Positions 7,080-12,722 of a stretch of 12,722 nt of DNA are shown here, one piece after another. The notes below the pieces were generated by a model. It was not told the DNA's origin, did no database searches, and saw only the letters and a program-made list of their open reading frames with translations. Source of the stretch: JANQUM01 sp047630355 (lineage in GTDB: Bacteria > Bacteroidota > Bacteroidia > Cytophagales > Spirosomataceae); the NCBI GenBank assembly GCA_047630355.1, contig JBLHXN010000105.1, positions 1-12,722 of the forward strand, in the 5' to 3' direction. The position numbers and the translations under genes are program-made. Each line of letters begins with the position of its first letter. The first letter of the stretch is position 1.

Positions 7080-7220
7080 GAATATAGGTGCGTTAATTTT
7101 CGGGTCGCAAATGTGGGAATATCCGTCTGAATGACTAACTAATATTCTAATTATCAACTATTTACAATACCTTTCCTTTTAGATACTACTATTTTCATGC
7201 CAATTTCAATTAGGGAACAG

Positions 7221-7252
7221 ATTGATTTCGACCAAATCGGGAATTACCTTTA
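7221..7252 (+). promoter_or_regulatory. Putative promoter of the M23 peptidase gene
   Basis: ATTG (7221-7224), 20 bases, then TACCTTTA (7245-7252). It has the same spacing and almost the same boxes as the promoter of the DUF4494 gene. The GTG start at 7276 follows 23 bases later. Confidence 0.5.
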
Positions 7253-7275
7253 CCACCTCACTTCGTCTAAATTGA

Positions 7276-8220
7276 GTGAACAAAGCCCAAAAACTAATAT
7301 TCCTTCTTATAATGTCAGTGACAATTTTAGCCGCTTTGATCGGCTTGTGTACGTGGTTAACTAATTCTCCCGCCGAAGCACCGCCCCAAACCGCTCCCGA
7401 CCGCTTTCGCCAACTCTTGATTGACATCAGAACGCAGCAGATTTCCCCCTACGAAGCCCAAAAACGGTTTCAATCGGTGATGAGGGAATTACACTACGAA
7501 TATCCCGCCGATAACGTAGATTCGGCGTATGTGCAATTAGTATTTCCACTCAAAGGCAAAAACTACCGCGACGTGGGCGGAAAAGGGCGTGGATTTTTCG
7601 GACGACATTTTGATTTGTTCGACCACTCGATTGCCAGAAGTCATCCGGCTCACGATATTTTTATTTACGATCCTGACCACAATTGCATCGATGACCGAAC
7701 GGGTACTTACGCCGACGTAGTTGCCGTTTCGAAGGGTATGGTCATCGCCACCGAAACAGCGTGGTCGGAGGATATGATGGAATTTAAGGGAGGAAACTAC
7801 GTCTGGATGTACGACTTTCAGACCGGCGGGCTTTGGTATTACGCCCACTTGCGGGCAACTTACGTGCATCCCGGACAAATGATTGAAGCCGGAGACAAAC
7901 TCGGAGAAGTGGGGCGTTCGGGGTTCAACGCCACCGCAAACCGCTCCGATACGCACCTCCACCTGATGCACCTCGCCATCGAACCTGATTACCTCCCCCG
8001 CCCCATTGATCATTATCAATGGCTGAAGAATGCCCGAACCGTTTACAAGACACAAATACCTTTTTACGAACCACCGCATAAAAAAGTAGAGGCGTATTTT
8101 ATTGAGGACAAATCTTTTGCTCCCACCGAGACAATGTTCAAATTTCCTGTTATTTCGGTTGCATCGGTTGTCAAAATTGACCGCAGTAGAAGGGCGTTGA
8201 GAAGAATTAAAAGGCAATAA
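7276..8220 (+). CDS. Membrane-anchored M23 peptidase (LytM-type)
   Basis: 314 residues; a zinc metallopeptidase of family M23 that cuts peptidoglycan cross-links or stem peptides. The start is GTG, set by a TGA directly upstream in frame; an internal ATG 12 codons later would cut into the hydrophobic segment. Residues 8-28 form one membrane segment or uncleaved signal (LIFLLIMSVTILAALIGL...). A helical stretch at about 40-78 precedes the catalytic domain (about 85-245). The zinc and active-site residues are HxxxD (H123 and D127 in SHPAHDIF), YYAHL with H191, and HLH at 227-229, so the fold should be active. The basic tail RSRRALRRIKRQ is odd. In the next frame a further 20-codon stretch follows the stop (8213-8275), which may show a small indel at the 3' end. 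It is divergent to the NlpC/P60 gene. Confidence 0.92.
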   Translation: MNKAQKLIFLLIMSVTILAALIGLCTWLTNSPAEAPPQTAPDRFRQLLIDIRTQQISPYEAQKRFQSVMRELHYEYPADNVDSAYVQLVFPLKGKNYRDVGGKGRGFFGRHFDLFDHSIARSHPAHDIFIYDPDHNCIDDRTGTYADVVAVSKGMVIATETAWSEDMMEFKGGNYVWMYDFQTGGLWYYAHLRATYVHPGQMIEAGDKLGEVGRSGFNATANRSDTHLHLMHLAIEPDYLPRPIDHYQWLKNARTVYKTQIPFYEPPHKKVEAYFIEDKSFAPTETMFKFPVISVASVVKIDRSRRALRRIKRQ

Positions 8221-8384
8221 AGGGCTTGATGACTTGGCGGAAGCAGAAATCACATTTGTGGAAGAAAATATCTGAAATCATACGGCTTCGTGATATTGCT
8301 CACAATTTATCAGTGTTTTGTTCCCGACATTTATGGTAGAAAAGAAAATTACTCTTCCGCTCTTTAACCAAAACTAATCGAGAT

Positions 8385-8594
8385 ATGAAAAAGAACATGG
8401 GTTCCACCGATCAGATTATCAGGGTATTAATCGCCGTTATTATCGGGATACTTTATTTTATGGATGTCATCACCGGCACGTTGGGTATTGTACTCATGAT
8501 AGTTGCCAGCATCTTTGTGGCAACAAGCCTTGTAAGCTCTTGCCCCCTTTATTCTATATTGGGAATGCGGACTTGTCCCGTTAATTCTAAGTAA
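8385..8594 (+). CDS. DUF2892 (YgaP-like) small membrane protein
   Basis: 69 residues beginning MKKNMGSTDQIIRVLIAVIIGILYFM and ending ...SLVSSCPLYSILGMRTCPVNSK. This is the DUF2892/YgaP transmembrane family. It has a short polar N-terminus with the 'N.G..D...R' pattern, two membrane helices (about 11-27 and 31-50), then a conserved C-P-x-Y-x-x-x-G motif and a second cysteine in T-C-P. In YgaP a similar segment is fused to a rhodanese domain; here it stands alone, as is common in Bacteroidota. The role is unknown, perhaps sulfur-related. Position 8385 is the first ATG of the frame; a second ATG four codons on is possible. Confidence 0.9.
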   Translation: MKKNMGSTDQIIRVLIAVIIGILYFMDVITGTLGIVLMIVASIFVATSLVSSCPLYSILGMRTCPVNSK

Positions 8595-8626
8595 AAGCTA
8601 TCCCTATCAACCTATCCCTTGCGACC

Positions 8627-8674
8627 TTCGACTGCACTGCTCAGGGCGGAGCAGTCCTCAGGCTGACAATGACG
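8627..8674. repeat. Intergenic 'CTTCGACTGC...CTCAGGCTGACAATGAC' repeat with hairpin
   Basis: Between convergent genes lies CTTCGACTGC (8627-8636), later CTCAGGCTGACAATGAC (8657-8673). I recall this kind of sequence as scattered between genes in many Bacteroidota and other genomes. Inside it ACTGCTC (8636-8642) and GAGCAGT (8649-8655) form a seven-base-pair stem with a six-base loop. It could help end the two convergent transcripts, though no T-tract follows. Confidence 0.4.
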
Positions 8675-8735
8675 ATGTTCGCTTAATCGGTTCGCCGAAG
8701 GCCGAGTAGAACGCAATAACGAACTGCCAGTTGCT

Positions 8736-9320
8736 TTACTTCAACTCCACTGCTACTTCATTCTTCCTGTTAATGAGTTCGTACGGTGGGTTGTAGCCAA
8801 AAAAGAAGAAATTATCTGTATGGGCAATTCCTTCGGTAGCCAACGCCGCCGTAAGTTCTTTTCTGTATTCGGCTATTTTCTCAGAATTTGCCCAACCACC
8901 AAAAGCAATTACCGCCATTTTACGAGCAGGTTCTTCCCGAAATTGTACCGATGATTGATTCGGTTTCGGAAGTTTGTCTTTATCGTACTTCTTTGGCACC
9001 ATAAACATAACGGTCATATTATCTTCCAATGACATAGTCACGGGCGAAGTCATCGCTATCTTCTCTTCCGTTTCGTTTCCGCCGAAAATATATCCCGCCA
9101 ACGCCGAAAAACCCTGACTTGAGGCTTTCTCGTAATCACCGGTTTGCAACTTAACAGAAGTGAACAAACTGGATTCGTAACTCCGAACTTCAAATTTACC
9201 GTACGCTTTCACAACATCGTACGGGTAGCTTTCAATATCTTTTTGAGCACTCATAAGATAAATTTGAGAAATGACGAATATCGCTAACAAGACACCCGCA
9301 ATAATTAAGACTGTTTTCAT
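8736..9320 (-). CDS. SOUL family heme-binding-like protein
   Basis: 194 residues with an N-terminal membrane anchor or signal (1-23) and a SOUL/HBP domain over about 30-192. Family marks are 'YEVR'-like FEVRSYESSLFTSV (43-56), EEKIAMTSPVTM (85-96, the conserved K-I-A-M-T-x-P-V), VMFMVPKKY, and the C-terminal FFGYNPPYELINRKNEVAV. SOUL proteins are small beta-barrels reported to bind heme or tetrapyrroles in animals and plants. The bacterial ones are mostly uncharacterised, so heme binding here is by analogy. The anchor suggests it faces the periplasm. The gene stands 257 bases below pssA on the same strand, with a repeat element between them, and is convergent to the DUF2892 gene. Confidence 0.9.
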   Translation of the reverse strand: MKTVLIIAGVLLAIFVISQIYLMSAQKDIESYPYDVVKAYGKFEVRSYESSLFTSVKLQTGDYEKASSQGFSALAGYIFGGNETEEKIAMTSPVTMSLEDNMTVMFMVPKKYDKDKLPKPNQSSVQFREEPARKMAVIAFGGWANSEKIAEYRKELTAALATEGIAHTDNFFFFGYNPPYELINRKNEVAVELK

Positions 9321-9449
9321 AGTTTTTACTTTTAAAACAACTTTACAAAGTAGTTGTTCACCTGTTCAGGAAAATGTGTTCCGCAGGTTACTCATACCCT
9401 TTTTGCTTTTCAATGAAATTGAAGATGCCATTGGCACGTTTGTACTTTT

Positions 9450-9564
9450 GGGGTGTAAGACAAGTTCTTTTTTTCAATAGCCACAGAGTTATAGAGTTCG
9501 ACACGGAGTTACTGTTTGTTACTTCGTGTAATTCAGTGGGTAAATTAAACTTATCCTACACCCC
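9450..9564. repeat. 115-bp nested inverted-repeat element
   Basis: GGGGTGTAAGACAAGTT (9450-9466) and AACTTATCCTACACCCC (9548-9564) are 17-base terminal inverted repeats matching at 15 positions. Inside, CCACAGAGTTA...CACGGAGTTAC (9481-9512) forms an imperfect hairpin with TTACTTCGTGTAATTCAGTGG (9519-9539). The 'CCACAGAGTTnnnnCACGGAG' type is, from memory, a common scattered repeat in bacteria. This looks like a small non-coding mobile repeat with terminal repeats and no gene. The bases flanking the two ends show no target duplication. It lies at the 3' side of pssA. Confidence 0.6.
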
Positions 9565-9577
9565 AGAGAATTGTTTC

Positions 9578-10252
9578 TTAACGCCTGACCAAAGAGATGC
9601 CGACGTAGAGCAAAATAATAAGCGGCACGGCGAAGTATTGGAAAATAATCAGCAACACCACCGACGCAATCAGAAAACTATAAACGTAGCGGTTTGCCGC
9701 CCAGGCGTAAGATTTGAATTTGAGAGCAAAGAGCGGTAATTCAGAAATGAGCAGGTAACTCATCACCACGATATATATCAAAATTACCCACGGCGTGATA
9801 AATGCAGCGTAAGTAGGTTGGTACATTTGAATGAGCGGCAAAGCAGCAACCACCATGGCGTTTGCGGGCGTTGGTACGCCGATAAATGAATCAGACTGAC
9901 GGGTATCTACATTGAACTTAGCTAACCTTAACGCCGAGGAAAGTGCCATTACAAAGGCTATATAAGAAATCCAGCCGTTGGTCAACTCATTGTTTATTAA
10001 CTCATTGAACAACATAAAAGAAGGTAAAGCCCCGAACGAGACCACGTCTGCCAGTGAATCAAGTTCTTTACCAATCGGCGAAGCAGAATTCAACAACCGG
10101 GCGGCAAAACCATCTCCAAAATCAAGCAACAAGGCAATCCCGATAAACATGGAAGCCGAAATCATATTCCCTTCAAAGACAGAGAGAATTCCCAAGCAAC
10201 CGCAGAGCAGGTTACCAAGAGTCATGAAATTAGGAATGGTGAATAGCTTCAT
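9578..10252 (-). CDS. pssA: CDP-diacylglycerol-serine O-phosphatidyltransferase
   Basis: 224 residues; an inner-membrane CDP-alcohol phosphatidyltransferase that joins CDP-diacylglycerol and L-serine to make phosphatidylserine, the precursor of phosphatidylethanolamine. The signature D-x-x-D-G-x-x-A-R-x8-G-x3-D-x3-D is complete: D44, D47, G48, A51, R52, G61, D65, D69. The N-terminus KLFTIPNFMTLGNLLCGC is typical of the type II enzyme. Several hydrophobic helices follow to the end. The frame is open 27 codons upstream, but that part covers a perfect hairpin and lacks family similarity, so the ATG at 10252 is taken. It lies 100 bases downstream of pfkA on the same strand and may be read through from it. 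Serine is the most likely acceptor from family resemblance; glycerol-phosphate or inositol relatives share the signature. Confidence 0.9.
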   Translation of the reverse strand: MKLFTIPNFMTLGNLLCGCLGILSVFEGNMISASMFIGIALLLDFGDGFAARLLNSASPIGKELDSLADVVSFGALPSFMLFNELINNELTNGWISYIAFVMALSSALRLAKFNVDTRQSDSFIGVPTPANAMVVAALPLIQMYQPTYAAFITPWVILIYIVVMSYLLISELPLFALKFKSYAWAANRYVYSFLIASVVLLIIFQYFAVPLIILLYVGISLVRR

Positions 10253-10285
10253 ATTTTCAATCGGATAAATGAAAGATTGGAGGCA

Positions 10286-10310
10286 TGCGATTGGAGAATT
10301 TCCAATCGCA
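10286..10310 (-). other. Perfect 10-bp hairpin in the pfkA-pssA gap
   Basis: TGCGATTGGA (10286-10295) and TCCAATCGCA (10301-10310) pair perfectly around GAATT. A third copy of GATTGGAG lies at 10275-10282. No T-tract follows on the minus strand, so it is more likely an RNA processing or leader element of pssA than a full terminator of pfkA. Confidence 0.5.
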
Positions 10311-10352
10311 ATTTCGCTTTGACCGTTAACCACTCCCCTTTTGACATAAAAT

Positions 10353-11327
10353 TTAAGTGCTCAAAATATGTACCATTCTCAATAAATCGTCGTGGATGGG
10401 CTTTTGCTTTTTGATTGTATCAATAAATGGAGTGTAAACAAGTTCGTTGTTGACAATTCCCGCCATTTCGTTTTTATGACCGTTCAGCAATCCTTCAACT
10501 GCTCCGAGTCCTAATCGGCTGGCGAGAATCCGGTCGTACGCCGTTGGAGATCCTCCCCGTTGAATGTGCCCGAGCGTTGTTACTCGAATATCCAGTTTAT
10601 CACCTACTTGTTCTTTGATAGAATTTGCAATGTCGGTGGCATTTCCGGCTTCGTCGCCTTCGGCAACTACTACTATTGAGGAAGATTTAGAGCGTGACCA
10701 ACCTTCTTTAAGCGTTGAGACTACTTTTTTGAGCGGCGTGTGTGTTTCAGGAACCATCACGATTTCTGCTCCGCCACCAATACCGGATTGAATGGCAATA
10801 TAACCAGAGTCACGCCCCATTACCTCAATAAAGAAGATACGATCGTGCGAGTCAGCAGTGTCACGTATTTTATCAATGGCTTCGAGTGAAGTATTCACCG
10901 CCGTATCAAACCCGATGGTATAGTCTGTTCCGTAGAGGTCATTATCAATTGTTCCCGGACAACCTACCGTCGGAACCTGATATTCGTTGTAGAAAACTTC
11001 GGCTCCGGTAAACGTACCATTTCCACCAATAGCGATAAGTCCTTCAATACCCGCCGACATTAAGTTTTCGTAGGCTTTTTTACGGCCCTCGGGAATCATA
11101 AACTCTTTACTTCTAGCAGATTTAAGAACAGTACCTCCACGTTGTACAATGTTACTAACCGAGCGGGAAGTCATTTCAAACAGGTCACCCGAGATCATTC
11201 CGTTGTACCCCCGTCTGATTCCGTAGACTTCTACTCCGTGATAAATAGCACCCCGAACCACCGCTCTGATGCAGGCGTTCATGCCCGGGGCATCACCACC
11301 GGAAGTAAAAACAGCAATTTTTTTCAT
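10353..11327 (-). CDS. pfkA: ATP-dependent 6-phosphofructokinase
   Basis: 324 residues, close to the 320 of E. coli PfkA, aligning without gaps around the active site. It phosphorylates fructose 6-phosphate to fructose 1,6-bisphosphate, the committing step of glycolysis, in the cytoplasm. Visible blocks are the nucleotide loop TSGGDAPGMNACIR (8-21), GGNGT at 101-105, PGTIDND (124-130, base D128 by this count), EVMGRDSGY (168-176) and LGHIQRGGSP. Gly at 104 and Gly in PGTIDND mark the ATP type; pyrophosphate-dependent enzymes have GGDD and PKTIDND. Residue 103 is Asn where the usual sequence has the Mg-binding Asp. The leader is about 40 bases with a good promoter. The gene is divergent to a surface protein gene and upstream of pssA on the same strand. 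Confidence 0.95.
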   Translation of the reverse strand: MKKIAVFTSGGDAPGMNACIRAVVRGAIYHGVEVYGIRRGYNGMISGDLFEMTSRSVSNIVQRGGTVLKSARSKEFMIPEGRKKAYENLMSAGIEGLIAIGGNGTFTGAEVFYNEYQVPTVGCPGTIDNDLYGTDYTIGFDTAVNTSLEAIDKIRDTADSHDRIFFIEVMGRDSGYIAIQSGIGGGAEIVMVPETHTPLKKVVSTLKEGWSRSKSSSIVVVAEGDEAGNATDIANSIKEQVGDKLDIRVTTLGHIQRGGSPTAYDRILASRLGLGAVEGLLNGHKNEMAGIVNNELVYTPFIDTIKKQKPIHDDLLRMVHILST

Positions 11328-11373
11328 AAAAAAATATTAAACTCTAATGTCTTTGGCTTGTGTAAGAATCAAG

Positions 11374-11407
11374 CAAAAGTAAACAGAATCATCTACTAAA
11401 GCCAAAA
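11374..11407 (-). promoter_or_regulatory. Promoter of pfkA
   Basis: On the minus strand the -7 box is TACTTTTG (11374-11381) and the -33 box is TTTG (within 11403-11407), 21 bases apart. This is a close match to the Bacteroidota TTTG-N17-23-TAnnTTTG consensus, about 46 bases above the pfkA ATG. Confidence 0.65.
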
Positions 11408-11583
11408 GGAAAGTTATTTTTAAAAAACCTGTGTATTAATTTAATCATTGGTTATCCGAACGAAATGTAAAATTTTCATTGGCAATTGTATTTATTTCCG
11501 TGAGAACCTGCTATTGGCATTTTTTTTGTAGTGATGCATAAGTAACAACGAGTTCACACTATAAACCTTTACGAGCCTTCCCA

Positions 11584-12722
11584 ATGATTTTAAAAAAGAA
11601 CAGGAGTACCGCTGTAATCGGTACTATATTATTGTGCTTCATCAGCCTGACTGAATCAATTGCCCAAAGCGTCGGTATCGGAACGGAAACACCGGACAAA
11701 TCAGCTGTTTTGGAAGTATTCTCTACAAGCAAAGGTCTTTTACTTCCACGCATGACGCTCAATCAGCGTAATTCTATTCAGCAGCCTGCGGTAGGGTTAA
11801 TAGTTTACCAAACTGATTTATTAGACGGCTTATACGTCTTCAACGGCAGCGGTTGGGGTTTAATTACGTCGGGAGCTGCGGCAAATCTTACCGCAAACTC
11901 AACTACCTGGAATACCTCCGGCAACGAGGTTTTGGGCACAGAAAACTTCATAGGAACGCTTGACGATGCTCCGCTGGTGTTTAAAGTAAACAATCAGTTT
12001 TCAGGATTATTAGATAGTAAACGAAGCAACACCTTCTTAGGGTATAAAACGGGCTGGGCAACCAAGTCTTTCAATTCTGTCGTTATTGGAGCCTTCGCTC
12101 TCCAACGAGCCAGCACCGGAAACGACAACGTCGTGGTTGGTTTCCAGTCAATGTTTAGTCACGAAAATGGGCAATACAACGTTGCGTTGGGTAGTTTATC
12201 GTTGTCTTCAAGCATCATCGGTGATAAAAATACAGCATTAGGAGCCATGGCGGGATACCGTGCTAAGGGAAATTCAAACGTATTTGTGGGTTTTCAGGCA
12301 GGTTACTTTGAACAAGGAAACGACAAACTCTACATCAACAATAATGCTTCTCAGACGCCGCTTATTTACGGTGATTTCGGTAAACAAATGGTCGGGATAA
12401 ATACCTCGAAACCAGCAAATAAATTGAGTATAAAGGGAAGTCAGGACGGAGAAAGTGGTTTACAACTTCAGTCACTCACGAGTGCTTCGCGAGCGGTAAA
12501 TTCAAACGGCAAAGCCCTTTCTGTTGATGAAGTCGGAAACGTAATCCTCGTACTGAACACCGCGGGCAACAATGCAGGAACAGGTACCGGCAGTAGCTTT
12601 TGGCAGGAACGCGGAAATGGGATAAAGAACCTAAACGAAGGAGACGTTTTAATAAATAAGAATATAATTATCAACGAAACGATAATCGGTAATCGTCTCG
12701 AAGTAGCAGACGGCGGAATCGT
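11584..12722 (+). CDS. Secreted surface/fibre-like protein with head-type repeats, 3' end missing
   Basis: The frame from ATG 11584 stays open for 379 codons to the window edge. Residues 1-28 are a Sec signal peptide ending AQ (ILLCFISLTESIAQ). Then comes the Bacteroidota surface-protein opening SVGIGTETPDKSAVLEVFSTSKGLLLPRM (29-57) and QPAVGLIVYQTD..GLYVFNGSGW (68-91). Between about 149 and 245 lie head-like repeats of the trimeric-adhesin/fibre type: NTFLGYKTG, NSVVIGAFAL, NDNVVVGFQSM, YNVALGSLSL, KNTALGAMAG, SNVFVGFQAG. A second VGIN..KPANKLSIKGS block starts at 270. Such proteins are large, may trimerise as stalk or fibre, and often end in a peptidase-S74-like chaperone or a sorting domain, not visible here. 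The ligand or surface target is unknown. It is divergent to pfkA, with a 256-base gap. No convincing promoter was found for it. Confidence 0.85.
   Translation, partial: MILKKNRSTAVIGTILLCFISLTESIAQSVGIGTETPDKSAVLEVFSTSKGLLLPRMTLNQRNSIQQPAVGLIVYQTDLLDGLYVFNGSGWGLITSGAAANLTANSTTWNTSGNEVLGTENFIGTLDDAPLVFKVNNQFSGLLDSKRSNTFLGYKTGWATKSFNSVVIGAFALQRASTGNDNVVVGFQSMFSHENGQYNVALGSLSLSSSIIGDKNTALGAMAGYRAKGNSNVFVGFQAGYFEQGNDKLYINNNASQTPLIYGDFGKQMVGINTSKPANKLSIKGSQDGESGLQLQSLTSASRAVNSNGKALSVDEVGNVILVLNTAGNNAGTGTGSSFWQERGNGIKNLNEGDVLINKNIIINETIIGNRLEVADGGI

Noticed and set aside
7080..7157. N-terminal extension of the NlpC/P60 protein
   Set aside because: The signal peptide starts at the inner ATG at 7079; the extension is polar and has no family resemblance.
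7198..7365. Plus-strand frame of 55 codons starting MPISIREQIDFDQIG, overlapping the M23 gene
   Set aside because: It covers the probable promoter (7221-7252) and then runs in a second frame through the M23 membrane segment, which is the convincing coding frame.
7537..8253. Minus-strand open frame of 238 codons
   Set aside because: It lies opposite the M23 gene, which carries all zinc-binding motifs; it has no domain I recognise.
10253..10333. N-terminal extension of PssA by 27 residues
   Set aside because: It covers a perfect hairpin, and the family N-terminus begins at KLFTIPN.
1..12722. CRISPR array, toxin-antitoxin pair, defence system, prophage
   Set aside because: No regularly spaced repeats, no paired small genes of known type and no phage structural genes are visible; the surface protein resembles a fibre but stands alone beside pfkA.

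Overview
The window looks like a piece of chromosome from a Bacteroidota bacterium, most likely Cytophagales (Emticicia/Runella/Spirosoma-like; genus not provable here). The reasons are promoters of the TTTG/ATTG-N17-23-TAnnTTTG type, no Shine-Dalgarno sequences before starts, a DUF4494 protein (a Bacteroidota family), a Tat-exported Gfo/Idh/MocA oxidoreductase, and a surface protein with the typical 'VGIGT..P..SA.LEV.ST.KGLLLPRMT' N-terminus. Base composition is moderate to AT-rich. There is no tRNA, rRNA or CRISPR array.

Layout. Bases 1-880 hold two dead genes on the + strand: the C-terminal part of a DDE transposase (frameshifted, cut by the window edge) and the C-terminal half of a short-chain dehydrogenase (internal stop plus frameshift). 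A G:U-rich hairpin terminator at 881-920 ends a minus-strand operon of three exported enzymes: ChbG/YdjC-like deacetylase (first gene), S10 serine carboxypeptidase, and Tat-dependent Gfo/Idh/MocA oxidoreductase (last gene). Upstream of that operon lie a nested palindromic repeat (4978-5160) and a third dead gene (5189-5788, minus), a pyridoxamine-5'-phosphate-oxidase-like flavin-binding protein broken by at least three frameshifts.

From 5967 the genes are intact. They are a DUF4494 protein, an NlpC/P60 cell-wall peptidase and a divergently oriented membrane-anchored M23 peptidase, a small DUF2892 membrane protein, and a SOUL heme-binding-like protein. A 115-bp nested inverted-repeat element (9450-9564) follows, then CDP-diacylglycerol-serine phosphatidyltransferase and 6-phosphofructokinase (pfkA upstream of pssA, same strand). 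Divergent from pfkA is a long secreted, repeat-containing surface or fibre-like protein starting at 11584 and running off the window.

The intact genes serve envelope maintenance (NlpC/P60, M23, phospholipid synthesis), glycolysis, and periplasmic or extracellular sugar and peptide breakdown. I see no new defence or mobile system. The least ordinary signals are the three decayed genes within about 6 kb, the two nested palindromic repeat elements, an Asn in place of the usual Mg-binding Asp in the phosphofructokinase, and closely similar promoters ahead of the DUF4494 and M23 genes.
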